Source: Angiostrongylus vasorum
Taxonomy: Eukaryota; Nematoda; Chromadorea; Rhabditida; Metastrongylidae
Length of the DNA stretch: 64,000 nt
NCBI GenBank assembly: GCA_018806985.1
Contig: JADANN010000429.1
Location: forward strand, 620,001 to 684,000
Direction: 5' to 3'
Of this stretch, positions 1-11,444 are shown piece after piece. Under the pieces are notes generated by a model. The model had not been told where the DNA came from. It saw nothing but the letters and a program-made list of their open reading frames with translations, and ran no database searches. The translations under genes and the position numbers were made by a program. How positions within the stretch are numbered: position 1 is the stretch's first letter; every line of letters starts with the position of its first letter.

Positions 1-29
1 ATAATCTCAATCTTAATGACGGATTTACT

Positions 30-470
30 TGGATACTCGGATACTTGGATGGGCATCCTCATTGGTTGTGCGGGCCCCAGAAAAAAATTTCCATTCTCCG
101 GAGACTTACTGGTTTAGCCATTTTGGTTCCTTGGAGTCCCGAGGACAGCTTAGCCAAAGTCTGCCCTAGGTCGTCACCACCACAGGTATCCACCGCCCTG
201 TGTATCAGGGGAAGATTTGCCACCATGCGACTAGTTTGATAGCAGGACGGTGGCGGATTCTGGTATTAGTTTACTCTTAGCTAGGCTTCCTGATGGAAAA
301 AACCGGACTCCTTCTCAGCTTGGAAGACCCTGATGAAGGGATCAATCCCCGCCGTACATCGCAGCCCGACACTCAGGAACAACGCCTCCCAGCCACGATG
401 ATGCGGTAAACCGTTGGGAGGAATAACGCATTTTGCAAAGCCAAAATTTGGTTTCTTTTCATTTATAAAC
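30..470 (+). repeat. Family D interspersed repeat, longest copy
   Basis: Other copies lie at 1815-2010 (minus), 43040-43300 (minus) and, more diverged, 59990-60120 (plus). The shared core includes GCGACTAGTTTG followed by a GGACGGTG-type stretch. This copy continues to a CGGTAAA..GTTGGGAGGA block also present near 1830. No intact protein is seen in any copy. It may be a non-coding part of a larger retroelement, but I do not recognise it. Confidence 0.6.
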
Positions 471-846
471 TCACTGCCTTTCTGTATCATTGGCAGCGCC
501 CGATGCGAGGTGTGAGGTGCAAAAGCGCAGCTCAAATTTTTTAGAGCAATGGGCTTTCTTCGCCGAGTTGTCCCTAGCTCTCCTTCACCGGCCCTTATGA
601 TTCCGGAAGAATATTAACGTTAACTGGAAGGGTAGGGGATGGTTTTTACTGTGAGCTGTAGTGATCCTTATTTTCATTCTTTCCTAGTTAACCTTGATGA
701 CAATGGTAGTTTAGCATTGAAATATGAAAATATGCGAAGATAACCAGTTCAAAAGGACGATCATACTTCCAACGACCTTAGTTGTTTTGGATATCTTGCT
801 ATATCCTAAATATTCTACCCTGCTTCAGACACTGAAAACCAATACT

Positions 847-1415
847 TTTAAACCCGACCATCATTAAACTTCGGTAATAAAATAATCAACATGTTTTTTA
901 TATTGTTGAGTTTACATGAGGTTGATAGAGATGTTTATTCGCCTAATGTCTCGACATCTTCGTCTTCATCAGAGCCGACGATTTTTGTCAATGATCCACA
1001 GTTGTTCCTCTTCTCGATTTGGCTTCTTAGCCTCGCATCGAACCGGATCTTCCTCAGTTGAGCATCTCGAATGAGCCAAACACAGCCGCAACGCTCTTTT
1101 TACATAGGGCCGTTGTTGTTGATACGACTATCAGTTGATGATAATTTATTTTCCAACTGACAATCCACCTTCCAGCAGTCGGTATTTTGTTAGCTAGCAC
1201 ATAGCGATTAGCAGAACAATACTTTTGATCGATTCTATGGATAATTTTGATTACTTCGCTATGTGAGAGAACGAGACGAAGACACCACATCGAGAAGAGG
1301 ACCAACTGTGGACCATCGACAAAGATCGTCGGCTCTGATGAAGACGAGGACGTCGAAATGTTAGCCGAATAAACGTCTCTATCAACCTCGTGTAAGCTCA
1401 ACAATATAAACACAT
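847..1415. mobile_element. Long inverted-repeat element flanked by a 16-bp direct repeat
   Basis: Positions 905-1040 and the reverse complement of 1270-1412 are near-identical arms of about 130 bp around a loop of roughly 230 bp. Both arms belong to family E (arm end TTGTTGAG, then a GACGTC/GTCTTCATCAGAG block). The 16-mer ACTGAAAACCAATACT occurs at 831-846 and again at 1416-1431, directly outside the unit, as expected for a target-site duplication. No transposase is encoded, so it would be non-autonomous (foldback or head-to-head retroposon). Confidence 0.6.
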
Positions 1416-1814
1416 ACTGAAAACCAATACTAATCTTACATGTATACGTCTTAAAATCGTTTCCTCTCAGCGACTATCTAAGAGGCTGGTGATCAGCAAT
1501 TTCGACTTCAATATCATGGATTTGCATAGGGAAGTACAATCACTTCACTATTCAGCTTTTACTCAAAAAACACTTTTAAAGATCAGCGGCTCAAAGCTAC
1601 GATGAAGGAAATGAATGTGTGACACCGAATGTCGATTTGCATGGATCGTCAACAAGCTTTTTTTTGGTCGGTAGCTTTAATGGCAGACCAGAAATGGACA
1701 TCGAATTAACCAATACTGTTTTAAATGCACTAAGTTCTCTTCTTAACGGTCTTTTAGTGACTTTCCATATAGATTTTAGCTAACCCACATGTTTCATGAT
1801 ATTGTTCTTGGTGT

Positions 1815-2010
1815 AACAACACTTCCTCCCAACGCTTTACCGCCTCGTCCTGGGTGTCGGGCTGCGATGTGCAGCCGGGTGATTTGTCCACCCAGCAAGG
1901 TCTCCTAAGCTCAGTAGTCCGGCGTTTCTATCAGGAAATCCAGCTAAGACTAACCAGAATCCATCACCGTCCTCGTATCAAACTAGTCGCAAGATTGTTA
2001 GCATAGGTTT
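1815..2010 (-). repeat. Family D repeat, partial copy
   Basis: Read on the minus strand this gives the GCGACTAGTTTGATA core, a block ending in GCAGCCCGACACCCAGGA, and GTTGGGAGGA, in the same order as 225-425. The part corresponding to 30-220 is missing. Confidence 0.6.
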
Positions 2011-2447
2011 CGCCCCTTCTCAAAGACGGCATCTAAAGTCTAATATGCGTAGAAATGAGACCTATTCTCTCCACGGTTTTTCCTGGCAAACAAAGCATCT
2101 ATCAAATTAAAGTTGTCCTAGGACTATTACATTCTTCCTTTACTGTCTACCCAGGTACAAAAAACCAATTAAATGATGTCATTAGATAACACTTGCGCTT
2201 CTTCAAAGACATCGTTTTTTCCTTTGCTGGCAGAAGTTATACGACAACAAAGAGTTTTACAAGACTTGAGCAAAAAGCCATTTATCTCAACGATGAGATA
2301 AACAATTGTTATGGAAAGAAGTCCAAGTGTGAGAAGGAATCCATCTAATAATGATTTGCAAAGAAACGGACATCAATGATTTGAGAACTGTTTTGGCATT
2401 GTATTAAAGTCACAGCTCATTGGTTGACGGTTCTCATGTTAAAAAAT
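2011..2447. other. Intergenic, 3' flank of the MEAF6-like gene
   Basis: No gene or recognised repeat. On the minus strand a variant poly(A) signal, AATACA, lies at 2400-2405, about 43 nt after the stop codon of the gene above it. It could serve as that gene's cleavage signal, but such hexamers are frequent by chance. Confidence 0.35.
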
Positions 2448-3857
2448 CTAATGCAATAAAAAGGGATTTGTAAATATCCTCTCTCGTAACTTGACAAAAG
2501 TCTTTCCGCCCTTCTCAACTGTCGCATTGTTTCTCCAACCGTTTTCGAAGGCCTCCTTGAACATCTTCTTTCCTTTTGAGAACTCATTCGTGTTCTTAAT
2601 CTTCCTCTTTCGTGACTCTATGGAAGTTTTTCGGTCCTTAACCATCTCCTTGTCTTCCGTGGCCTCATTTGCGCTCTCATCGGAGGAGCTGATGACCACT
2701 ACCCCTTCCGTCGCCTTCTTATTCATGCTCTTCTTTGCTGCCTTCTTAACCACATTCTTTTTCACGGCATTGGAATTATTCATGTTCTCCTTCAAGTCCT
2801 TTTTCCCTCTATTTTCTTCCGAGGTGTTCTTGAGCACTTTTTCTTTCAAAGCATTCCCCTTCAAGTTGTCCTTCGACGCACTCTTGTCCACAACCTTCTT
2901 TGAGAACCTTGCATCCGTGCATTTTTTGAAGACCTCTTTAACCATCTTCTCTTCCTTGATGCTCTTCTCCAGACCATCCTTCGAAACATTTTCCAGTACG
3001 CTTTGCTCCAAAATTTCATCTACGATTTTACATTTCCAGGCTTTGTTGAATACGTTCTTCTCAAATGCCTTGTTTTTCCCGTCTTCATTCGAGCTCCTTT
3101 CGACATCTTCCTTTGCCACATCCGTTACTGTTCTCGATTTTGAAGGTTGACCAGATAATGTCGTAGATTTTGGCAGCGGATTTAAACGTGTTGCTGGTGA
3201 TTCTACGAAAGAGTTGGAAAACACTCTATCTTCATACCTGGTTTCGCTCGCTGTGAACTTTGGCGGAGCGTGTGCATTTGGTCTCGATAGACCAAAGTTG
3301 AGCCATGGGGTTTGCTTCAAGCCTAGAAAGAACTGAAGTAACTGGTACACCTAACAACATGAAACCAACAAATTTTGTGATTATTGAAAAAAGTCTTTTG
3401 ATTTTCTAGTGAGGTTTGATGAGTGGCATAAACATTCTAATCGAACCACTTCAACAAATTCCGAAAGGGATTGTGAAGCATTTTCATACCCATTGCCAGA
3501 TTGCCACGTTCGGCAGTTCGTAGAATAAACGATTCCTCATATCTATGAATCTCTTCCTCCAGCGTTTTTAGAGATCTCTACAACAAAAAATACCATCGAA
3601 TTATTACCACAATGATGCTGAGATAATTGCAAAACTCCGGACCACAGGTGTCTGCGGTGAGAACGAACGCGCTATTACCTTTTCCGGGGGGCTAACGCGT
3701 TCACCACCACACCATGCAGAAAAATTATTCTTTGAATAAACAAGTATAATCTAGGATGACTTACCGTAAGTTCTTCTCGTCTCTTCAATAGGTCTTCTAG
3801 GCGTTTCTGGAATCTCTTTTGTTCACAGTTCTCGAAGTTCATGGGAACTGAGGACAT
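2448..3857 (-). CDS. MEAF6: MEAF6/Eaf6-like histone acetyltransferase complex subunit, three exons
   Basis: Exons (minus): 3765-3857, 3490-3577 and 2448-3322, giving 351 aa from an ATG at 3855-3857. Splice sites are ACG|GTAAGT with TTGTAG|AGA, then ATGG|GTATGA with TTTCTAG|GC; the phases agree (0, then 1). Residues 11-55 form a charged coiled coil (LEDLLKRREELTRSLKTLEE) running into IHRYEESF..RTAERGNLAMG, which matches the Eaf6/MEAF6 pattern of KRRQEL..LEKQI..FEGSY..GNII.G. A KFTASETRYEDRVFSNSF stretch (about 82-99) matches the family's second conserved block. In this family the coiled coil docks the protein into NuA4 and MOZ/MORF/HBO1 complexes in the nucleus. The remaining ~250 residues are Lys/Glu/Ser-rich, with a SUMO-interaction-like VVVISSSDES (about 268-277) and a basic SRKRKIK (about 297-303). 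Vertebrate MEAF6 is near 200 aa, so this tail is long. The family call rests on the first 100 residues. Confidence 0.72.
3622..3715 (-). repeat. Family B SINE fragment inside intron 1 of the MEAF6-like gene
   Basis: The stretch carries the family B signature on the minus strand: GTTCACC/GGTGAACGCG, CCCGGAAAAGG and the ACACCTGTGG block. It lies in the intron between exons 3765-3857 and 3490-3577 and accounts for about half of the 187-nt intron. Its sense orientation is the same as the gene's. Confidence 0.7.
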
Positions 3858-3907
3858 GTTTGAACGTTAACAAGGTGGATAGTAGTTGAGTGCAGAACAC
3901 TGTAGTA

Positions 3908-3916
3908 CTGAAGAAA
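3908..3916 (-). promoter_or_regulatory. Candidate trans-splice acceptor of the MEAF6-like gene
   Basis: On the minus strand a pyrimidine-rich TTTCTTCAG ends at 3908, about 50 nt upstream of the ATG. Nematode genes commonly receive a spliced leader at such a site. No cis donor fits it, but the motif is short and no transcript is available. Confidence 0.3.
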
Positions 3917-4591
3917 GTGCGAAATTTTTCATGTAGTATTGGGTTTACATGAGACGAGTACTGTGGCTAAAAATGAATCAAATTCAGATTTTGTCGAACC
4001 TAGGCACGACCGCACGGTGCGATGTTAGGAGAAGTGAATGCGATGATTCTATCCAGCAAAATGAGCGATATCGTTAGCTAACAAGTTTTATCACGACCAT
4101 CAGGACTGGAAGTTTTGCACTGTACTGCGTGAAATCAAAGTGCTTAGAGTTGATCGCACCTTCGGTCTAGCAGTGGGGGAGCCTCCGTCTTCCTTTCGCG
4201 TCTGATATCCTCACTCCAGTGTTTTTAGTGTATTAGAACCCATTTCATCCATAGTTTTGGTTGGTTAGTGTGTGATCAGTAGGTGGTGTTGAACGCGTTG
4301 CGACATGTTTGCACGTGCCAGCGTCGTCTGCATGAGCCGTCCGTCCGCACGTTCGCAGTCGATCGATCAACCGAGTGAATTCGAACGATTTGCTTTCGCT
4401 TCTTACTTGATCCTTCAACTTACATGATTTGCATCTTTTATTCAAGAATTTATCTACATTGACGAGAAGCAGAGCTGTGGATTGTAATCCAGGCGTTTTT
4501 AAGTAGTTGTGTTTTTCACATGCTGTTCTTTTAGATGTCCTTGCTTGTAACTTGAAATAATAATTGAAACCTCCCTCTATGCAGGGCCGAT

Positions 4592-5528
4592 GGGCGCGTG
4601 TGGCGCACTGGTCGGAGCCGCCCCCGCAACACACACGTGGAATCGATCTACGCGCCCATGGCCCACCAAGCCCTCCATCCCTCTTGGGTCGGCAAATTTA
4701 GGTACCAGACTTGTCTAGGAGGACATCAGCACTGGCTCGATACATCTGTAAGCCACCGCGAGTCATTGTAAAGGCCAGATATGCATCCATTCACCTCCAA
4801 GCGATTCTTAATGAAGTCGAGTGCATGGCGCATTCCTCAGGGATTGGTCAACGCCATGAGATTTATCCTTTTAGCTTTATGCTTGGCCGAATTTGAAAAA
4901 ACATGCTATCTTCAATTTCTTAATCTAGTGATATCTACGACTGTAATGATTGCTGCTGCGTTGCCCTCCGACTTCTTAGATCTTTGAGCACTCCACTCCA
5001 CCATAGTACTTTCGCAACATTTCTCTTCCTAGATCGATGGATGGTTACTAGATCATATTCCATATTTCATGTATATGTTTCTACTTCCTCCTATTGTTTC
5101 TTCTGAACTGACTGAATCTGAACCCGCTGAGAGATAGACAAAGCAAGGGCGTCGGTGGTACAATGGGTGACCCGTGAGCTCCAGGGAAAAGGTAATCGTG
5201 TTTTCGAAGCTCGTCTAGAGTTCCGACTTTGCTGATATCTCAGAATCATCGTAGTTGTATTTCACATAAAGTCCTAGCTCAAAAAAAATTAGTATCAAAT
5301 GATAAGAGTTAAGCATTGTGTCTTCTTCTGAAGTATTTCTTAGTAACGCTGACAATCCCTTAGTTGCTTGGTTCGGCATGTATTAGATGTGCAAAAAAGT
5401 TTATACCCGTAAACATTTTCCGTATTCGATTCTTCATTGCCACAGATGCCATTCCTACATCACTTCTTGAGCTGATGCGAGGTTGGTATAAGTTGTCGTT
5501 GTCGTTGTTGTTGGTGTTGTTGATCGAT
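4592..5528 (+). mobile_element. Composite retroposon copy 1: family A head, B-like middle, GTT tail
   Basis: Starts with a tRNA-like head (4592-4657) whose first seven bases GGGCGCG pair with CGCGCCC at 4651-4657. A-box-like TGGCGCACTGG and B-box-like GGAATCGATC lie inside. After the family A body (to about 4874) come ~250 bp of other sequence, a family B-like unit (5127-5310), ~180 bp more, and a GTT/GTC microsatellite from 5490. The same arrangement, nearly identical, is at 18118-19085, and the flanks differ on both sides. That makes a mobile unit likelier than a segmental duplication. Confidence 0.6.
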
Positions 5529-6308
5529 GGCTCACTTTTTCAGCGATTTCGCCTTCCTCAGAGCCTGGACGTGTTTTTATATAGTAGTATCCTTATATTC
5601 GGCGAAATATCTATAGCATTAATGAAAATCAAACTTCTGAATAAACGCCACATCGGTCAAGAAGACAAGTCAACGTGCTCTTGCGATTGGGTCTGCCTAC
5701 GAGTTGTTCACGTGGGATTGCGAGCGATGATTTTGGACAACAAGCGTATTGAAGTGCCCAACCTCAGTACGACTAGTCAGTTTTCTTATAAATGTGGACT
5801 TCGCGCCAGGTCGTTTCAAAAGTTTTACTCCGCAGAAGTTTTGGCTTCTTTCCGTGACAACCATAATGACTCGAATCGATTATCCACAGCCATTCATTCT
5901 TTAGCTGTGTGTCCTCTTAGAGTTTTATAATTACTCTGTGTAAGCTCAACAGTTCAAACAGATAACGACCATTTATGCCGAGATTAAGTAGAGCCGCTAC
6001 AAAAATTCTCATCGAATTTGTGGACGGGTGCTCCGGCTCGTTTTGTTAAAACTAGATCACCTCATTCAGCTCTTCTCAGTTGTTTCCGTGTCTTCGCTTT
6101 CAAGTTTAAGGAAATCTGCGCTCCGTTAAGACTAGGTAATGATTTCTCTGCTGAGCAAGTTTACAGCCCCTCTGACGAGCAGGAGATTTCGTGTTGTTAT
6201 ACTTAGTGCCAATCAATTAGAGTGATTTCATTCGCCAATGTCATATTCTTATCCCCTTCTTTGACATGTTCTGCAGGGTGGATATATATGTATATATAAA
6301 TTTTTTAT
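5529..6308 (+). other. Intergenic; open but unassigned stretch 5529-5930
   Basis: One plus-strand frame stays open from 5364 to 5930, but its first half lies inside the composite repeat. The second half (about 100 codons, including HVGLRAMILDNKRIEVPNL) matches no family I know. It has no splice or start context I trust, and 5930-6308 shows nothing. Confidence 0.25.
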
Positions 6309-6594
6309 GCCGCGTGTGGAGCACTGGTCGGAGGCGCCCTGCGACACTCACGTGGGATCGATCTCCGCACCCAAGGCTCACCGAGCCTTTCATTCTTTCA
6401 GGATCGACAAATTGGTACCAGACTTGTCTGGGAGGATAGCAGCACTGGCTCGATATATCGGTAGGCCACCGCGAGTCATTGTGAAGGCGAGATATGCATT
6501 CAATCACCTCCAGCGATGCTTAATGAAGTCGAATGCAGAGCGCATCTCTCAAGGATTGACCAACTCCCAGAGCTTTATTCTTTTTCTCCTTTAT
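6309..6594 (+). mobile_element. Family A tRNA-derived SINE
   Basis: Nearly complete: A-box-like TGTGGAGCACTGG, B-box-like GGGATCGATC, the body with CTGGGAGGATAGCAGCACTGG, and a 3' end in CTTTATTC with pyrimidine-rich sequence. Confidence 0.85.
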
Positions 6595-6599
6595 ATAAT

Positions 6600-7155
6600 A
6601 CTTTTCGTACACCTTTAGGTCAACAGTACAAATGATATGATTAGGTATGAAAATAGGCGCATATTTCTCAGTTCCTCTTTTTTACTTTACACCTTCTCAT
6701 CCGACAAGAAGAATTACGGGAAGAATAAGCAGGGATAGCGGCTAATTGTGTTCCCAGGAATATCCAACACATAACAAGAACTAGAAATAGGAGCAGAGAC
6801 AAACGTAGAACTAGAAATCTGAGTGGAAATGAAGTTGGAAAGAGGAGCCGTAGTATAAGAAGTGATAGAAATCGAAATAGAAGGAGGACTTCTACTTCTA
6901 TTCTGATACTTCACCTACCACTAGTAAAACTAGAAGCACAGGAAGAGCAAGAAATATACGTATGTCGATCATTGTCGTAGGACAGCTGAAGTAAAAGCAA
7001 GAGTAAGAGTGAAAAATCAACAAGACTGATGTCAATCATTTCACGACATTCATAAAGAAGAACGTGTGTAAGAAATTCTGGGATACGCACAATGTACGTA
7101 ATAATGGGTAATGTAGAATAAGTAAGTCAAAAAGTTGCAATTCAGAGCTATAGAA
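6600..7155. other. Intergenic, nothing recognised
   Basis: The stretch 6700-7000 is purine-rich on the plus strand (many AGAA/GGAG words) and open on the minus strand as a Ser/Ile-rich frame. That looks like composition rather than coding. Confidence 0.4.
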
Positions 7156-7420
7156 GGGTAAAGCTGTCTGCGTTGATCAATCCCTGAGGGATGCGCCATG
7201 CATTCGACTTCATTAAGCATCGTTTAGAAGTGATTGAATGCATATTTGGCCTTTAAAGTGACTCGCGGTGCCCTACTGATGTATCAAGCTAGTGCTGCTA
7301 TCCTTCTAGACAAGTCTGGTATCAATTTGCCGACCCGAAGGGATGGAGGGCTTCGAGGCGCGCGGGGAACGACTCCACATGTGTTGCAGCGCGCCTCCGA
7401 CCACTGCGTCACACGTGCCA
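7156..7420 (-). mobile_element. Family A tRNA-derived SINE
   Basis: Minus-strand copy. The 3' tail is at 7156 and the tRNA-like head is at 7360-7420, with TGACGCAGTGG as A box. Several substitutions place it among older copies. Confidence 0.8.
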
Positions 7421-7635
7421 TTATAGCATATAGCATACTCGTTTAAGACTAGGTTACGAGGTTTTGTTCAAAAATTCTATCACGGTAGAACAAGGAAAGT
7501 TGACCATGGTTGTTGACGGTCTACGTATTTTAACAGTTCTTAATTCTAACTAGCAATGGTTAATGCGCAGTTGTGTTTGAAATAAAGATCCTAAAAAAAA
7601 ACAAATGATACTCAAAGACTTCAATGATGATGACG

Positions 7636-8000
7636 TATTTGCAAAACTCCTGACCGCAGGTGTCTGCGGTGGGAAGCGAATGCGCTACTACCCTTTCCGG
7701 GTGCTAACGCGTTCACTACCACGCTACGCGAATCCTTCGTTTCGCCTTTCTCTCACCCGTGTTATTCACCTATAGGTGCTATCAGCATCAATGAAGTTAT
7801 ATTTCGCAACATACCCTGCCACTAAAAAGAGTAAACAGTAAATAATAAATTAAAATTGTGATTATAAGTACAGCCTCAGTTTAACTGGGTTCATTGCCAG
7901 TTTGGGCTCCCCAGACCAATCCCGATGACGGGTGATTGTTGATGGCACAGATCGATAGAACTAGCTGAGAGACAGGCGAAACGAAGGCCTGTGTCTCTGC
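7636..8000 (-). mobile_element. Family B units in inverted arrangement next to LINE copy 1
   Basis: On the minus strand 7636-7760 reads as a unit start (GAGAGAAAGGCGAAACGAAGG, GTGAACGCGTTAGC, CACCTGCGG). The part 7780-8000 has the opposite sense: a B tail and spacer (TTGCGAAATATAAC on the minus strand) ending in a second GAGAGACAGGCGAAACGAAGG on the plus strand. The two units face each other, with the palindrome CACCTATAGGTG at 7763-7774 at the junction. Confidence 0.6.
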
Positions 8001-8002
8001 CT

Positions 8003-11000
8003 GTAGTCCCTTTGATCGTCGAATGACTCGACGAGGCGCTAGTCTTCCATTTTTTCCCGTCGCGTGCAAGAGTAGCCCAGGGGGGATCTGCTTGCTTTAG
8101 CAACTCGTTGTGCATCAAATCTTTTTTAGGCTTTTCGTGAAGGACTCTGACCATCGGGTCGGTGGTATTCCTGCAGTACGTTTACATCCCGAGGAATCCA
8201 GTCACTAACGCCTCTTGACCATCGTTTGTCATCCATACGCATTACGGTTTCGGCCCACCTTATCTTCGACTGTTTGACGTACAGAACGGCATCTTTAATT
8301 TTTGGTCGTTGATGCAGGTCGGAGTTTTGGATCCCTTCCCTTACTTGCTTGGCACGAGATACTTCTAGCATCGTTCTTACGACTGCGCGTTCAATAACGC
8401 TAGTGATCTTTCACACTGTTTACGCAGCGACCAGCTTTCTGACGCATTCGTTAACGCAGGAAGTACCGTCGAGTCGAAAAGGTGGGCAAGGAGTCGGGTG
8501 TTCCTTGTTCTCTTCACTATATCCTCGATGCTCTTGAAAGCTCCGCAAACCGCTCGTTTCCTTCTGCTCAATTCTGGAGCTAACTCATTCATCATATTGA
8601 TTTCCCGACCTAGATAGACATAACTGGAGCATTCGGAGATATTCGTTTCGTTGAGCGTGGATGGGGCATGCGAAGCCATTCTCGTTTTTTGTGAGATTTA
8701 GTCGAATACCAATCCTTCCACAGGCTTAATCAAAGTCGGCAAGCATACGTTCCGCTTGGCTAATGTTTGGTGTTATAAGGACGATGTCATCAGCAAAGCG
8801 AAGATGATATAACTGCCGACCATTGATTTTCAGTTCCATATTATCCCAGTCCAATGTTCGCATGACGTTCTGGAGGGTGGCGGTAAATAATTTTTAGCGA
8901 GATGGTATCGCCTTGCCTCACCCCTGTTCTGACGTGGATGTGAGTGTCGTTGTAGAATGATGATATCTTAGTTGTGAAATTTTTTGTGCAGCTCACGAAG
9001 AATCTTTATGTACTGAGTAGGGACTCCTTGACTATCAAGGGCTTCCATAACTGCTTCTTTCTCAGTTCAGTCGAAGGCCTTCTTCAAATTGATGAACGTG
9101 AGACATAGCGGTTTTTTGTACTCTCGCGATACTTCAATGAGTCTCGTTATCGTGTGGATGTGGTCCATCGTACTAAATCTTTTTCGAAAACCTGTTTGCT
9201 CACATTGCTGCCCTTCGTCCAGTGTTCTGTCAATCCCGTTTAGGATGACTCGAGTGAAAACTTTGTAGACGACAGACAGCAAGCACATTGGGCGATAGTT
9301 GCTGATAGGTCTTCCATTGAGTAGACACCTTGCATTCAGACAGGTAACGCATGAAAAGCCGAGCCAGTGTGTTTACGAGGACTGGCCCTGGCGGAAAGTT
9401 CTTCAGGGTGTTCAGATCTTATCCTTTCCGGACCTCGTGGTGTTCAATTTTTAACCGACCAAATGGCATGTTGGATTTCGAAAGGGATATCCGGTGGGAC
9501 GTATGCATCCTCTTTTATTTCATATGACGGAAGGTGGACGTGGCTATCGAAGAAATCGGAGTATTCGTGAATGATTTTCTCCGTTGCGTTTCTGGACGCT
9601 TTAACTATTCCCGTCTGGGCGTCGAAGTGCAATCATCTTGGTCTTGTAATTGGCGAAACATCGGGCTTTGCGAATGCTTTTCCCAGCCTCTGCAGCTTCG
9701 ACAATTACTGCTGCTCTTCTCTGTTTAAGATCTTCCTTATCGCCTGTCTGCATCGTTTTGCAAGTTCGGATGTTAGATCGCGATTGCCTGCAGCTCGTGC
9801 GATTCCACGCTGGCGTATCAGCTCGAGAGTTTCTGAAACAGACGTCTCTTGCTGACTTTCGAACTCTCAGCATTCATAGCGCTAACGTTCCAATTTACAG
9901 TGGTTTTAGGGCTTCGTTTTTTGAATTTAGCGGCTTTTTTCTCCTTTTTTGCAAGAAGTGGAATCTTGCACGAAGGAGGCGGTAGTCTGATCCCGTGTAC
10001 AATTTCGGGACAACAGCGGCATCGGTTAGGCAAAACCTTCTATTTACTATGATATGGTCTATTTCGTTATGGTACTCTCCACTGGGAGACTCCCACGTCC
10101 AGCGTTGATGGTGGAGCTTCTGGAATTGCGAGTTACCATGGATGGTCTTGGTCGTCAAGACAAACTCAGAAAGCCGCTCACTCTGTTCGTCGCATTCTAA
10201 TTTTTTGGGTTCCAATGTGACGTTTTTCAGACGTTCTTCTTAGCCCAACATTAGCGTTAAAATCTACAGTGATGACCTTGAAGAATGTATGGCATTCTTT
10301 GCAGAACTTCTCCTAGTCCATATAGAACGCTTCGACTTCTTCTTCGTCATTGTTTATGTCGGAGCGTAAACGACGAAGATTGTTAAAGCCGGTTTTGATC
10401 CACATCTTTTTTAACCGTAAACGTCCGATTCGGGTTGTAAGCTGTTCGAATGAATCGATGTTCATTGACAAACTCTTGTTGACGAGAACGCCAACGTACA
10501 TTATCTTTCCTGCTTGCGTGAGCATGTCTTCTATCGAGGTCTTGGATGCAAGTGTGCGTGCATTGTAGGTACAAATCGTCACCTTAGTTCCTTGCGAATT
10601 AGGCAGGTTAAAAATGGCGCTGAGATTTTAGCAGCCTTTCCATACTCGTCCTATCTTACGTTGCCCAATTGGGGGGCTCTTTCGGGGTCCGCTTCTTTTA
10701 CCGTTTTTAGCTTTTTTGGTACCTATGTATAGCTTTCTGGGATCTGAACGTGGGGGGCTCGGTATACTCACGGGTAGCTTGCCAGTCTCTCCCAGAGTGG
10801 ACATGGAGCTTATTTGTTGGAGGCGACTCCCAATCGCCTCCCATCTCTCCCTCCCTGTCACTTGATTGCAAGTTTTTCGGCCGAATTGACTCGTAGGATG
10901 CAATCCGCATAAACTACAACGCACACACGCACACATGCATGAATGCGCATCGTAAATACAGAAAGTATGAGCCAAATCGGCGCAGAAGAAACAGGGAGTC

Positions 11001-11143
11001 CATCGCCTGGATGCACCTGCGTCTCAATGAAGCAAAGGTCGCTTTTGATCCGCGATTAACCCCCCATCCGCCACCTGGAGACGGGCCACGTAGCCTCGCA
11101 ACTAACCGGCTCGAGATCCCTCATATGAGAAATCTCCGTGGAT
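8003..11143 (-). pseudogene. RTE-type LINE, copy 1, decayed
   Basis: Read on the minus strand from about 11143, it has a ~550-nt non-coding 5' part. An AP-endonuclease domain follows from 10582 (TICTYNARTLAS), with EIDHIIVN and TGSDYRLLRARF near 10000-10100. The reverse transcriptase has CLLSVVYKVFTRVILNGIDR (9230-9290), LTFINLKKAFD (9067) and FADD at 8786-8797. A C-terminal part follows (KIRWAETVMRMDD near 8240, WATLARDGKKW near 8060). Frameshifts and stops break it into at least six pieces, so it cannot make an active enzyme. The order (endonuclease, RT, no RNase H seen) is that of RTE elements. The 5' edge is set by alignment to copy 2. Confidence 0.85.
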
Positions 11144-11145
11144 TA

Positions 11146-11235
11146 AGAAAAGTAGGCAGTAAATAATAGAAAAAGATTAGGCAGTAAATAATAATAATAA
11201 TATAATAACAATAATAATAATAAAATTGTGTGATA
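11146..11235 (+). repeat. Family B tail fragment with expanded TAA repeat
   Basis: Contains the family B tail words GTAGGCAGTAAATAATA (twice) and AAAATTGTG around an (AAT)n tract at 11185-11224. It abuts the 5' end of LINE copy 1, whose other end also touches family B sequence. Confidence 0.55.
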
Positions 11236-11409
11236 CTCAAAGAGTTTTTAGAACGAGCAGAAACTACAGGGTTACCACTCAAGCGGTAGGGAGAAGAAGT
11301 TGACGGTTTTCTGGTGCCCGCTGAAGTCACTGGGCGATCAAAGCGGTGATATGCAGGTAACAACTCGGAGAAAAAGCTTTTTGGTAGCGTTGTGCCATGT
11401 AAAGATATA

Positions 11410-11444
11410 ATATGTATATATATATATATATGTATATATATATT
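11410..11444. repeat. (TA)n microsatellite
   Basis: Mostly uninterrupted TA dinucleotides with one TATG break. Confidence 0.95.

Noticed and set aside
2491..3150. 219-codon plus-strand frame rich in Phe/Ser/Thr
   Set aside because: It is the antisense of the lysine-rich exon of the MEAF6-like gene, where AAG/AAA codons leave the opposite strand free of stops.
4592..4657. Possible functional tRNA gene
   Set aside because: The head folds partly, but the middle cannot form a standard anticodon arm, and the same head begins many dispersed SINE copies.
5364..5930. 188-codon plus-strand frame
   Set aside because: Its first half is composite-repeat sequence with a GTT tail read as Leu/Val, and the rest matches nothing known.
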